Assembly: GCA_013362195.1 (NCBI GenBank)
Contig: JABFWM010000146.1
Location: forward strand, 1-39,102
DNA length: 39,102 nucleotides
Direction of reading: 5' to 3'
Source: Acidobacteriota bacterium
Lineage (GTDB): Bacteria; Acidobacteriota; Vicinamibacteria; Vicinamibacterales; 2-12-FULL-66-21
The notes beneath the pieces are model-generated. The model searched no databases. It had not been told where the DNA came from and saw only the letters and a program-made list of their open reading frames with translations. Every line of letters begins with the position of its first letter. Within the stretch, counting starts at the first letter, position 1. The position numbers and the translations under genes were made by a program. Positions 23,103-31,989 of the stretch are shown here, one piece after another.

Positions 23103-24098
23103 TCAGCCGCGGGCATGAGGCCGCAGCACGCGGCGCAGCTGACGCATCGCCCAGCGCCGCGGCCGTCCCGCCTGGTGCCGCCACGTGCGCTGGTGCTTGA
23201 GGATGGCCCCGGGAAACCGATCGTCGAAGGTGTCGAGGTCGGCCTCCCGATCGCGCACCACCCAGTCCGGGTGCCGCAGATCGGCGTCGAGCGGGCCGAC
23301 CGCGCGATGCAGCGTGGGGTGCGCGCTGGTGTGCGTCGCATCGCTTCCCGACCCGATGTTCGCGACGAGATTCACCGCCGGATGAATGGAGAGCCCCTGC
23401 GTCATGCAGGCGAACTGCCACGCGTAGTCCCACGCGGAGGGAAGGCGCCCCTCGTACGTCTGCTGGAAGGTGCCGTGCCAGTAGGCGCGCTCGTCGCTGG
23501 TGTCGAACAGCGCCGCCGCTTCGGGCTGCGCCTGGAACGCCGGCCACCCCCGCATCTCGAGATCGAAGAACCGCCACGCACGACGCCAGGTCGCCCATCC
23601 CCAGATGAGTGCGTACTTCGAGAAGTAGTACGAGCATGACGAGCCGCGCCGCCGCCGATACGTCTCGCCGCTGACGTGCACGATGCGCGAGTCGTCGCGA
23701 TAACGCTCGAGCATCGCGGCGCAGAACCGGAAGAAATCGGGTGAAGGCAGGCAGTCGTCTTCGAGCACGATCCCGGCATCGCACGCGCCGAAGAACCAGT
23801 CCAGCGCGGAACTCACGCGCCGCCGGCATCCAAGGTTCTCATGCGCGAAATCCGTCGTCACTTCGCACGGCCACGTCGGCGTGGAGACGATGCGCCGGAC
23901 CGCGTCACACCTCGGCACGTCGCGATCGCTGGCCGGCCCATCGGCCGCGACGAACAGCCGCCGCGGCCGCGCCGCCGCGAGCGCCTCGAACACGCGCGCC
24001 GTCAGCTCCGGACGACGGTAGACGAGCAGAAGGACCGGAACGTCGCGTGGATCGGCTGTTCCGTGTCCATCCGTACGAATCGGCGTCGGCGATCCCAT
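23103..24098 (-). CDS. GT2-like glycosyltransferase (HlpA-like group)
   Basis: A 331-residue GT-A protein. VPVLLLVYRRPELTARVFEA begins the nucleotide-binding fold, and GIVLEDDCLPSPDFFRFCAA holds the DDC metal-binding motif. The region SKYALIWGWATWRRAWRFFD is characteristic of the hemolytic-protein-HlpA-like/GT2 family common in surface-polysaccharide loci. The ATG at 24098 (MGSPTP) lies 19 bp after the upstream GT4 stop; longer frames overlap that gene and look antisense. Sugar specificity unknown. Confidence 0.85.
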   Translation of the reverse strand: MGSPTPIRTDGHGTADPRDVPVLLLVYRRPELTARVFEALAAARPRRLFVAADGPASDRDVPRCDAVRRIVSTPTWPCEVTTDFAHENLGCRRRVSSALDWFFGACDAGIVLEDDCLPSPDFFRFCAAMLERYRDDSRIVHVSGETYRRRRGSSCSYYFSKYALIWGWATWRRAWRFFDLEMRGWPAFQAQPEAAALFDTSDERAYWHGTFQQTYEGRLPSAWDYAWQFACMTQGLSIHPAVNLVANIGSGSDATHTSAHPTLHRAVGPLDADLRHPDWVVRDREADLDTFDDRFPGAILKHQRTWRHQAGRPRRWAMRQLRRVLRPHARG

Positions 24099-24117
24099 CC
24101 GTGTCAATCCGTTGTGC

Positions 24118-25239
24118 TTACAGGCCGGCACGCGAGCGCATCGCCCCCGCGCCGGCGCGGTGGTGCGCGCGCGACGCCGCGTCGAGGATGCGATCGAGCA
24201 CCGCGGCGGGCGCATACGTGTCGAGCGCCCGGCTGCGTCCGCGCGCCGCCAGCGCCTGCCATCGCGCGTCGTCGGTCAGCAGTGCGGCACAGGCGCGCAC
24301 GAACTGGCGTCGATACAGCCAGCGCCGGGGACGGCCGGCGACGAGCACGCCGCCGTCACCGACGGTCGTGACCAGCGCGAAGTCGTTCGTCGTCACCGGC
24401 ACGGCGCCTGCCGCCATGCACTCCGCCGCCGCGAGGCAGAACCCTTCCTCGAACGTGCAGGGATACGCCATGACGCGCGCGCGGCGCTGCCACGCGACCA
24501 GCTCCGGGCGTGTCACGTGTCCGGCATATTCGACGCCCGGCTGCCCCGCGAAGAACTTCATGAACGCGTCCTTCGCCGCCGGCGCGCCCCAGAGCGAGAA
24601 GTCGGACGTAATCACCAGGCGCGCATCCGGCACCCGCCGCCGGATGGCCGGATACATGTCCTTGAGATAGTAGAGCCCCCGATCCGGCACCGAACAGTAA
24701 ATGAGGAGCGGCTCCTTCGCGGCGGATGGATCACCGTAGTCGGCGGTTTCGATCGGCGCGCCGATCGACTCGATGCCGGTGTCGGCAATCAGACCGGCCA
24801 GACGTACCCGCTGGTAGTCCGAGAGCGTGAGCGACAGATGCGCCCACGCCGCGCAGCGCATCAGGCCCGCCGGGTCGGGGACGTGCACGTCCGTCCAGAT
24901 GAACGCCCGGACCGTGCCGCGGTTCGAGACGACATCCGACCAGTGTTTGAACAGCAGCACGAGATCGAACGGATCGTCGCCGAGCGATCCGACCGGCACG
25001 TAACGCACGCCGGCATCGGTTCGGACGGCGGCGATGCGGTTGGCGACCACGACGGCTGCGCCGCGCGCGGCCAGCGCTTCCGCGAGAAGCACGACGCAGG
25101 CTTCCGTCCCGCCGATCCCCGATGTGCGGAAGTCGCGTCCGCTGAACGGCGGCCCCGCGTCGAGGACGAGGAGCACGCGCCGTCCACGCACGTCACCGGT
25201 GTATCCGTATGGATCCGTGAGCATCGCTGGTGGACTCAC
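24118..25239 (-). CDS. GT4 glycosyltransferase
   Basis: A 373-residue GT-B enzyme from the GTG at 25239. RVLLVLDAGPPFSGRDFRTS and GIGGTEACVVLLAEALAARG form the acceptor-side glycine loop. EPLLIYCSVPDRGLYYLKDM begins the donor domain, and FEEGFCLAAAECMAAGAVPV holds EX7E. The GTG at 25239 gives the 4-nt GTGA overlap seen throughout this region; an ATG five codons later (25224) is an equally possible start. It sits between the exporter gene and the HlpA-like GT2 gene, so it probably acts on the same lipid-linked glycan. Confidence 0.85.
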   Translation of the reverse strand: MSPPAMLTDPYGYTGDVRGRRVLLVLDAGPPFSGRDFRTSGIGGTEACVVLLAEALAARGAAVVVANRIAAVRTDAGVRYVPVGSLGDDPFDLVLLFKHWSDVVSNRGTVRAFIWTDVHVPDPAGLMRCAAWAHLSLTLSDYQRVRLAGLIADTGIESIGAPIETADYGDPSAAKEPLLIYCSVPDRGLYYLKDMYPAIRRRVPDARLVITSDFSLWGAPAAKDAFMKFFAGQPGVEYAGHVTRPELVAWQRRARVMAYPCTFEEGFCLAAAECMAAGAVPVTTNDFALVTTVGDGGVLVAGRPRRWLYRRQFVRACAALLTDDARWQALAARGRSRALDTYAPAAVLDRILDAASRAHHRAGAGAMRSRAGL

Positions 25240-27044
25240 GTCGTCAGTCCGCGGACCAGGCGGTCGAACGTACCCTGCGCCGCCTGCAGCGACTCCCATG
25301 TTCCTTGCTCGACGATCGCGCCGCGCTCGAGGACCACGATCCAGTCGGCCTCGCGGATCGTCGACAGCCGGTGCGCGATAACGATGGTGGTGCGCCCGCG
25401 GGAGGCGTTCGCGAGCGCCTGCTGCACGAGCTGCTCCGACACCGAGTCGAGGTGCGAGGTGGCTTCGTCGAGGATGAGAATGCTGGGGTCGCGCACGATC
25501 GCACGCGCGATCGCGATGCGCTGCCGCTGCCCGCCCGACACCATCGCGCCGCGTTCCCCGACGAGCGTGTCGACTCCATCGGGCAGCGAGGCGACCATGT
25601 CTCGCAGGTTCGCGGCATCGATCGCGCGATCCAGGGCATCGGGCGACGCGTGCTGCCAGCCGTAGAGCACGTTCTCCTTCAGCGTCCCGTGGAACAGGAA
25701 CGCGTCCTGCTCGACGAGCGCGATCGCGCGGTGCCAGCTTTCGGGCGTGACGTTCCAGTAGTCCATGCCGTCGACGCTGATGCGGCCCGCCGAGGGCGCG
25801 CGCAGCCGCAGGAGCAGCGCCGCGAGCGTGGACTTCCCCGACCCCGACGCGCCGACGATCGCCAGCGTCCGGCCCGCCGTCACGACGAAGTCGGCGTCGC
25901 GCAGGGCTTCGGTGCCGGTCGTGTAGCGGTAGCTGACGCGCTCGAAGCGCAGCTCCCGCCGCAGCCCCTGGAACTCGACGTGCCCGAAGGGACGCTCCGG
26001 ATACATCGGCGTCGCCAGCCACTTGTCGACCTCCCGGATGCCGCCCGCGAGATAGAACAGGTGCCCCTGCATCGTATAGAGCTGATTGAGGAGCGGCAGC
26101 AGCCGCAGCAGCACGAACCCGTACCAGAGCAAATAGCTGCTCAGCATGTGGCCGGGACGCACCAGGAAGACGTAGGCGCAGGCGACGATCAGCATCGCGC
26201 CCAGCACCGCGAGCGTTTCGGTCAGCGGGAAGAGCAGCGCCTGGGCGCGCGCGGTCGATTCCTCCGCGTCGGATTGCGCGGCGCTGACGGCCGCGAAGCG
26301 GTCGATCTCGCGCTGCTGCGAGTTCGTGACCCTGACGACGCGAACGCCGGCGAACGATTGCTCGAGCACCGACGACAACTGGTGATTGAGGTCGGTGAGG
26401 CGCGTGCCGGCGCGTCCAAGCCGCCGATACACGAACGCGAGCGTGCCGCCGATCGCGACGCCGAGCGCGACCACCAGCGAGGTGAGCGGCCACGAGATGT
26501 AGAACAGGGCGACGACATAGAACAGCGCGATGCTGAGGCGCTGCACGAAGCCGACCGATGCATCGATCGCCACCGTCGTCCGGAACGTTTCGACGAGGAA
26601 CATGTTGGCGATCTCGCCGGCCGGACGCTGATCGAAGACGTCGAGCCCGGCGCGCTGGAGACGCTCGAACAGCGCGCGGCGCAGGCCGATGGACACGCGC
26701 TGCTTGAGGCGCGCCGCGAAGAGCTGCGCGACGTAGCTCGCGACGTTCTTCGCGGCGATGGCGCTGACGATCGCGATGCAGCACACCCCCACGTAAAAGG
26801 CCGGGGAGTGGTTCGGGAGCTGCCGCTCCAGCCACTGAATCGGCCGCATCGGCACGGCGTTGGTGCCGCCGAGCAGGAGCGACAGCAAGGGGACGAGCAG
26901 GCCGACGCCCACGCCCTCGAACAGCACCATCACGAGCGAGCTGACGAGCGTGGCGATGAGGAGGCCGCGTCCGGCGCCGAGGTACGGGCGCAGCCGCATC
27001 AGCAGGCGCCAGACGTCGCGCGTCTGCAGCCACCACGAGGTCAT
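25236..27044 (-). CDS. MsbA/PglK-like ABC exporter (TMD-NBD half-transporter)
   Basis: A 602-residue fused permease-ATPase. Six transmembrane helices lie within about 27-320, with a coupling region RRALFERLQRAGLDVFDQRP. The NBD has Walker A GASGSGKST (398-406), a Q-loop VEQDAFLF, signature VSGGQRQ (502-508), Walker B ILILDEATS (522-530) and H-loop H558. This is the lipid-exporter family of MsbA and PglK; PglK flips undecaprenyl-linked heptasaccharide in Campylobacter. Between GT genes it is a good candidate flippase for lipid-linked glycan, because no Wzx is visible in the window. A glycolipid or LPS-core MsbA role is the alternative. The ATG at 27044 overlaps the upstream MutM stop as ATGA. 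Confidence 0.88.
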   Translation of the reverse strand: MTSWWLQTRDVWRLLMRLRPYLGAGRGLLIATLVSSLVMVLFEGVGVGLLVPLLSLLLGGTNAVPMRPIQWLERQLPNHSPAFYVGVCCIAIVSAIAAKNVASYVAQLFAARLKQRVSIGLRRALFERLQRAGLDVFDQRPAGEIANMFLVETFRTTVAIDASVGFVQRLSIALFYVVALFYISWPLTSLVVALGVAIGGTLAFVYRRLGRAGTRLTDLNHQLSSVLEQSFAGVRVVRVTNSQQREIDRFAAVSAAQSDAEESTARAQALLFPLTETLAVLGAMLIVACAYVFLVRPGHMLSSYLLWYGFVLLRLLPLLNQLYTMQGHLFYLAGGIREVDKWLATPMYPERPFGHVEFQGLRRELRFERVSYRYTTGTEALRDADFVVTAGRTLAIVGASGSGKSTLAALLLRLRAPSAGRISVDGMDYWNVTPESWHRAIALVEQDAFLFHGTLKENVLYGWQHASPDALDRAIDAANLRDMVASLPDGVDTLVGERGAMVSGGQRQRIAIARAIVRDPSILILDEATSHLDSVSEQLVQQALANASRGRTTIVIAHRLSTIREADWIVVLERGAIVEQGTWESLQAAQGTFDRLVRGLTT

Positions 27045-27961
27045 CGGCGCCGGCGCTCCGGCGCCGCCTTCTTCCGCTGCTCCAGTTCGTCGAGCGTCTT
27101 CGGCCAGTCGTCGCGCAGCAGCCGCGAGAGCGCGCGATCCGCGAGCAGCCGCCCGCCGGTCTGACACGGCGCGCAGTAATTCGCCTCGTTGCTCGCATAG
27201 ACGATGCGCTGGACGGGCGCGCCGCAGCGCGGGCAGGGCTGGCCGTGACGGCCGTGCACGGCCATGCCGGGGCGAAACGGCGTCACCTTCTCCGGGAACC
27301 GATCGCCGGTCTCCTCCTGCAGACGCCGCGACCAGTTGCGCAGCACGGCCACCGACGCCTCGTACAACGTCCGCATCTGGTCGTCGGTGAGCGCCTGCGT
27401 GAGGGCCATCGGAGACAGACGCGCGGCATGCAGGATCTCGTCCGAAAAGGCGTTGCCGATGCCGCTGAACAGGTGTGGATCGGTCAAGGCGCGCTTCACC
27501 GTGTGGTTCTCGCGCCGCAACGCCTCCGCGAATTCCTCGTCGCTGGCCTCGAGCACCTCGAGGCCGCCGGGATCCAGCGCGCCGACGGCGATGTCGCCCG
27601 CGACCAGGTGCAGCGACGCGCGCTTCCGCGATCCCGCTTCGGTCACGATCAGCGAACCTTCGGGGAAATCAAAGGCCGCGAGGCCGACCCGTCCGGGGAC
27701 CGGAGCGCCCGGCGGTGCCCATCGCAGTCGTCCGGCGATCATCAGATGCATCACGGCGAAGAGATCGCCTGCGAACGCGAACACCAGGCGTTTGCCCATC
27801 CGTCTGAGGCCGACGACAGGCCGACCCTCGAACTCGGACGGGCTCACCGCCACGCTGCGGAGGAAGAACGGGCTGGCGACACGAAGGCGCGTCAGCGGCT
27901 GGCCGAGCAGGCGGGGCCTGAGCGCGCTGAGGTACAGCTCGATGTCCGGCAGTTCCGGCAT
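27041..27961 (-). CDS. mutM: Formamidopyrimidine/endonuclease VIII-type DNA glycosylase
   Basis: A 306-residue Fpg/Nei enzyme that excises oxidised bases and nicks the abasic site. The N-terminal MPELPDIELYL carries catalytic Pro2 and Glu3, and RRMGKRLVFAF has the conserved Lys of the active site. LFSGIGNAFSDEILHAARLS is the helix-two-turn-helix DNA-binding segment. A C-terminal CxxC...CxxC zinc finger (CPRC, CAPC, then TGGR with the intercalating-loop Arg) is complete, followed by a basic tail. Some members act as Nei, so the substrate preference is uncertain. A start at 27961 follows a TATTCT box, suggesting a leaderless transcript. A longer frame to 28087 has no family similarity. Confidence 0.92.
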   Translation of the reverse strand: MPELPDIELYLSALRPRLLGQPLTRLRVASPFFLRSVAVSPSEFEGRPVVGLRRMGKRLVFAFAGDLFAVMHLMIAGRLRWAPPGAPVPGRVGLAAFDFPEGSLIVTEAGSRKRASLHLVAGDIAVGALDPGGLEVLEASDEEFAEALRRENHTVKRALTDPHLFSGIGNAFSDEILHAARLSPMALTQALTDDQMRTLYEASVAVLRNWSRRLQEETGDRFPEKVTPFRPGMAVHGRHGQPCPRCGAPVQRIVYASNEANYCAPCQTGGRLLADRALSRLLRDDWPKTLDELEQRKKAAPERRRR

Positions 27962-27968
27962 TCCGCTT

Positions 27969-27974
27969 AGAATA
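27969..27974 (-). promoter_or_regulatory. Candidate -10 box (TATTCT) of mutM
   Basis: TATTCT (4/6 to TATAAT) on the minus strand lies 7 nt before the ATG at 27961, so transcription could start at or next to the start codon. No Shine-Dalgarno precedes that ATG. No good -35 was identified. Confidence 0.35.
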
Positions 27975-28136
27975 AGCCGCCTTGCAAGCACGGATGCGGT
28001 CCGGCCTGCTCGCCGCGCCGCTGACGGGCGCGGCCGCCCGTTTCGTCCCGCTCGCGGTGCAGGCCCCGCCGTCCGCATGTTCCCCAATCGAGACCGGCGT
28101 GCTGGCGTCGTATCGGCCGCCGTGCCAGACCGCGGG

Positions 28137-30575
28137 TCAGTAGGCGACGAGCAGCCGCGCGGCGCGTTCGATCTCGGCGGCGCTCGGAAGAAAGCGCGCC
28201 TCGAGCGGCGGCGAGTACGGCACCGGCGTATCGAGCGCGCCGATCACGCGGACCGGCGCATCGAGCGATTCGAACGCTTCCTCTTGAACGATCGCGGCGA
28301 GGCTCTCGCCGATCCCGCCGGTGCGCGAATCTTCGTGCACGATCAACACGCGATTGCAGTGCCGCGCGACGGCCAGCACCGCCGCCTTGTCGAGCGGCGC
28401 CAGCCAGCGAAGATCGAGCACGCTCGCGTGGATGCCGTCCCCGGCAAGCGTCTCCGCGACGGCGAGCGCGGTCTGCACGTAGGCGCCGTAGGAAATGATC
28501 GCGAGGTCGTCGCCCGCGCGCCTCAAGGCGGCGGTGCCCACCGGCAGCGGCGACGGCGGCGCCGCGTCCAGCGCCTGCTTGACTCGCGGATCGCGGTAGA
28601 GCGCGATGTGCTCGTAGTAGAGGACCGGATCCGGATCCGCGATTGCCGACGCCATCAGCGCGCGCGCGTCCGACGGCGTCGAGGGCACGACGATCTTCAG
28701 TCCGGGCGTCCGGTAGAACCACGGTTCGGTGTTCTGGCTGTGGTACGGTCCCGCGTGACGGAGGCCGCCCCACGGCATCCGCAGCACCATCGGCACCGAA
28801 CCGCCCCAGCGATAGCGAATCTTCGCCGCGTTGTTCACGAGCTGATTGAAGCCGGTCGCGACGAAGTCGTTGAACTGCATCTCGCCGATTGGCCGCTGGC
28901 CGGCGAGCGCGGCGCCGACGCACACGCCAATCACCGCGCCCTCGGCGAGCGGCGCGTTCAGGATGCGATCCCCGAAGCGCGCCAGCAGCGGGCGCAGCAG
29001 CAGGAAGGCGTTGCCGTAGGCGCCCCCGACGTCCTCGCCGTAGACGAACACGCGGGGATCCGACGCGAGCGCATCGCCGATCCCGAGCATCACCGCCTCG
29101 AGGAAGGTGTGTCCCTTCGCATCGCGCGGCGGACCGGGTTCGAGCGGCGGCAGCGGCGCATCGAAGCCGGCGCCCGCGCGAATCCGCGGATCGAGCACCT
29201 CGACGCGCGTACGGCGTTCGCCGCCCGCGACCACGTCGTCGCCCACGCGATCCGCGTCCGGCCATGGTGCGCCAATCACCTCGCGCGCCTGCGCGTCGAC
29301 GAGCGCCTCGACCTCGCGCTTGATGCCTTCCAGCTCGCCTGGCCCAATCACGCCGTCGGCCTCGAGGCGCGCGGCATACGTGACGAGCGGGTCCCGCTGC
29401 GACCAGTACTCGTACAACGCACGATCGACGTACCCCTGTTCCGCGGGCGACGGGTACTGCCACGACGGCGGCGGATCCTTGCCCAGATACAGCATGTCGT
29501 CGTGGTGCGCGTGGCCGCACATCCGCATGCAGACCAGCTCGATGAGCGTAGGCCCGCGTCCGTCGCGCGCGCGCTCCACGGCCCACGTGAACGCGGCGGC
29601 GATTTCGTCCGGGTCGGTGCCGTCAATCGTGATCCCCGGCACGCCGTATCCTGACGCCTTGTCGGCGAACACGCGCGCCGCGGATTGCTCGCGAACAGGC
29701 GTCGAGAGCGCCGTCTGATTGTTCTGCACGCAGAAGATCGCCGGCAGCCGCCGCGCCGCGCACAGGTTGATCGCCTCGTGCCACTCGCCGAGCGACGACC
29801 CGCCTTCGCCGATGAACGACAGCGCGACGCGCCCGTCGCCGTGCCGGGCGAAGGCCATGGCGATCCCCGCGATCGACAGCGTCCCGATCGCCAGCGGTGC
29901 GCTCGGGGGAAGAACGCCCCACGCGAAGTCGCCGACGTGGAGATCGCGGCCGTCCATGGGCGGGCCGGCCTTGCCCATCTGCGCCGACAGCACCCGGCGC
30001 ACCATCTCACCGTCCGTTCGCATGGCGAGGACGACACCCAGATCGCGGATGAGGGGCGCGACGATGTCGCCGCGCCAGCTGTCGCCCTGCTGGAACGACG
30101 GACCCCGCCGCAGGCGGATGGCCGCGGCGTAGATCGCCTCCTGGCCGAGCGAGCGGAACCCTTTCCCCTGAAAGGCCGCGTCGCCGTAGCGGACGTCCCC
30201 GCCCGTGAAGAACTGCTTCAATCGATTGTCGGTCGCGCGCGTCAGGGCCATGCCGCGGAGGATTTCGCGGCGTTCGGCCGCGGTGAGCGAGGCGCGGATC
30301 GACGCACGGCGGAGGAAGCCGTCGCAGCCGGCGAGCAGCTCGTCGACGGCGGCGCACCAGCGTGCCGGCGACGACACGCGCGGCGTCGTGTCGGGGAAAT
30401 CCGGGGGCGGGGCCAGCGTCCGGCGCAGCGCCGCCGCAAACGGCGCACGCAGCGCGTCAATCGCGCCGGCATCCGACACGGCACCGCCGCCCACCGCGTC
30501 GAACGCTGCCAGCGCCTCCCGGTGCGCGAACGGAAACCGTTCCAGCACGAAGGCGCCGAGCAGCGCGCGGTTCAT
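28137..30575 (-). CDS. Fused 2-oxoacid dehydrogenase E1 alpha-beta
   Basis: An 812-residue thiamine diphosphate enzyme. The alpha half (about 105-430) has the TPP motif FIGEGGSSLGEWHEAINL (254-271) with paired Asn at 285-286, and MCGHAHHDDMLYL near the active site. The beta half starts near 488 (GHTFLEAVMLGIGDALAS) with FVYGEDVGGAYG, and includes PWGGLRHAGPYHSQNTEPW. It resembles branched-chain 2-oxoacid (isovalerate) dehydrogenase E1 fused in one chain; substrate specificity is inference. About 95 residues precede the alpha domain and match nothing I recognise. E2 and E3 are not in the window. The ATG at 30575 overlaps the thioredoxin stop as ATGA. Confidence 0.9.
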   Translation of the reverse strand: MNRALLGAFVLERFPFAHREALAAFDAVGGGAVSDAGAIDALRAPFAAALRRTLAPPPDFPDTTPRVSSPARWCAAVDELLAGCDGFLRRASIRASLTAAERREILRGMALTRATDNRLKQFFTGGDVRYGDAAFQGKGFRSLGQEAIYAAAIRLRRGPSFQQGDSWRGDIVAPLIRDLGVVLAMRTDGEMVRRVLSAQMGKAGPPMDGRDLHVGDFAWGVLPPSAPLAIGTLSIAGIAMAFARHGDGRVALSFIGEGGSSLGEWHEAINLCAARRLPAIFCVQNNQTALSTPVREQSAARVFADKASGYGVPGITIDGTDPDEIAAAFTWAVERARDGRGPTLIELVCMRMCGHAHHDDMLYLGKDPPPSWQYPSPAEQGYVDRALYEYWSQRDPLVTYAARLEADGVIGPGELEGIKREVEALVDAQAREVIGAPWPDADRVGDDVVAGGERRTRVEVLDPRIRAGAGFDAPLPPLEPGPPRDAKGHTFLEAVMLGIGDALASDPRVFVYGEDVGGAYGNAFLLLRPLLARFGDRILNAPLAEGAVIGVCVGAALAGQRPIGEMQFNDFVATGFNQLVNNAAKIRYRWGGSVPMVLRMPWGGLRHAGPYHSQNTEPWFYRTPGLKIVVPSTPSDARALMASAIADPDPVLYYEHIALYRDPRVKQALDAAPPSPLPVGTAALRRAGDDLAIISYGAYVQTALAVAETLAGDGIHASVLDLRWLAPLDKAAVLAVARHCNRVLIVHEDSRTGGIGESLAAIVQEEAFESLDAPVRVIGALDTPVPYSPPLEARFLPSAAEIERAARLLVAY

Positions 30576-31039
30576 CGCGCGTCGACGACCGATCGCACGA
30601 AGGCCTCGATGTCGGCGGCGGGACGTGCGCCGGCGGTGCGCCCGCGTTCCCGGCCGCCCGAAAAGACCGCCATCGTGGGAATCGAGCGGATGCCGAAGCG
30701 GTCGCCGAGCTCCTGCACCTCGTCGGTGTTCACCTTGACGACGAAATAGCGGCCCTGGTTGGAGGCGGCCACGTGCGCGATCTCGGGCGCGACCATACGG
30801 CAGGGCCCGCACCACGGCGCCCAGAAATCCACGACGACGGGAATATCCGAGCTCGCGACCAGCGCGTCGAAGGTCGCCGCATCGGGCACTTCGACCGGTT
30901 CCGCCGGCGGACCGATCGTTGTCTTGCACTTCCCGCACCGCGTGTCCGCGGTGACGCGGTCGTACGCGAGACGATTGCGCTGCCCGCACGACGGACACGC
31001 GACAATGACGCCGGAGCTGTCGAGTGTTGCGTTGCTCAT
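30572..31039 (-). CDS. trxC: Thioredoxin 2 (TrxC-type) with N-terminal zinc ribbon
   Basis: A 155-residue protein with two Cys pairs, C15/C18 (CPSC) and C35/C38 (CGKC), forming the TrxC-type zinc site. The thioredoxin fold has active site WCGPC (76-80), with cis-Pro near 121 (RSIPTMAVF). TrxC reduces disulfides in the cytosol and responds to oxidative stress in other bacteria. The Shine-Dalgarno-like AGGAAC lies just upstream of the ATG at 31039. It is translationally coupled to the fused E1 downstream, a link whose meaning is unclear. Confidence 0.93.
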   Translation of the reverse strand: MSNATLDSSGVIVACPSCGQRNRLAYDRVTADTRCGKCKTTIGPPAEPVEVPDAATFDALVASSDIPVVVDFWAPWCGPCRMVAPEIAHVAASNQGRYFVVKVNTDEVQELGDRFGIRSIPTMAVFSGGRERGRTAGARPAADIEAFVRSVVDAR

Positions 31040-31094
31040 GATCTTGTTCCTGCCTGCTTCACGACGTCTGACGGCTCACCTGAACGATCACGAA

Positions 31095-31164
31095 GCGACG
31101 AAGGCCACGACGCATCACCCGCCGAACGACGTTGTCGAGTCGTTCCTTGTGTGATCTTCGTCGC
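31095..31164. repeat. Inverted 9-bp arms upstream of thioredoxin gene
   Basis: GCGACGAAG at 31095-31103 is matched by CTTCGTCGC at 31156-31164, separated by 52 bases. Flanking words are similar in inverted order, so these may be decayed copies of a CTTCGTG-rich repeat (compare 1077-1094). They may be promoter architecture or nothing. No promoter was convincingly recognised here. Confidence 0.3.
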
Positions 31165-31209
31165 GTGGTGCGCGTCGCGATGAGCCGTTGGCCGTCGCTC
31201 CGTTGCCCA

Positions 31210-31965
31210 TCAGTCCGACACCGCCAGTTCCCCCGGAATAATCGGCCGCGTTCGCGGCAGCAGGCCAAGCCGGGCGCGATTGCCGACCCAGGCGAGGACG
31301 CTCAGGAACGCCACCAGCTTGAACGCGTCGGCGCCGCGCGTCTGCGGGAGGAGCTTCCACAACAGCCACAGCACCGGCTGGGCGACCGTGACCGCCCACA
31401 CGGTTCCATAGAAGAATCGCCGCTCCTGCCCTTCCCCCTTCGTCGACGCTTTCACGCGCGGCAGCCACCCGAGGGCGCCGAGCGCGCAGATCGTGGCGAG
31501 CAGCGGAAAGTACGCGGCCTCGTAGATTTGGCGCAGCCACCAGCGTCCGGTCACGATCGCCGTGACGAGGCCGGCCATGTTGAGCACGGCGAAGGTGATC
31601 GCTTCGCTCCACGCCAGGGTGTAGCAGACCCGGCGGTAGAGCGGATTGGGACGATCTTCCGTGAACCGGATGATGTAGGGCGACGGTTCGACGCCTGGCA
31701 GCCGTCCGCGCAGGCCGGCGATGCCCGTGCCGACGAGCACCGCGGCCATCCACGCCGCCATCGCGCGGGTGAATCCGTGCGCGAAGAGCGCGAACGTCAT
31801 CGGCCCGGGCGCAATGAAAAAGACGAAGATCCAGATCGGCCAGTGCGCGAGCCGGTACCCGACCTTGTTGCGCGCGCGAATCGCGCGGTCGGATGCGAGC
31901 TCGATGCGTCGTGCGTGGCCGTGGACCTGTTCGTAGGATGGAGGCAGGATCGATCGGGGAAGCAA
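31210..31965 (-). CDS. Unknown integral membrane protein
   Basis: A 251-residue protein with about six hydrophobic segments, for example IWIFVFFIAPGPMTFALFA, ITFAVLNMAGLVTAIV, YFPLLATICALGALGWL and VTVAQPVLWLLWKLL. The N-terminus is soluble and basic. I do not recognise the family. A conserved-looking loop, RFTEDRPNPLYRRVCYTLAW, precedes the third segment. The start is a TTG at 31965, with GAGG a few bases upstream; no ATG or GTG gives a better reading. It lies 24 bp after the FkbM gene, in the same direction, and may be co-transcribed. Confidence 0.65.
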   Translation of the reverse strand: MLPRSILPPSYEQVHGHARRIELASDRAIRARNKVGYRLAHWPIWIFVFFIAPGPMTFALFAHGFTRAMAAWMAAVLVGTGIAGLRGRLPGVEPSPYIIRFTEDRPNPLYRRVCYTLAWSEAITFAVLNMAGLVTAIVTGRWWLRQIYEAAYFPLLATICALGALGWLPRVKASTKGEGQERRFFYGTVWAVTVAQPVLWLLWKLLPQTRGADAFKLVAFLSVLAWVGNRARLGLLPRTRPIIPGELAVSD

Positions 31966-31989
31966 GGGACCTCGACTCTCAGAACGACT

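Noticed and set aside
25230..27164. 644-codon plus-strand frame opposite the ABC exporter
   Set aside because: Contains no ABC or other motifs, while the minus strand has Walker A, signature and Walker B in order.
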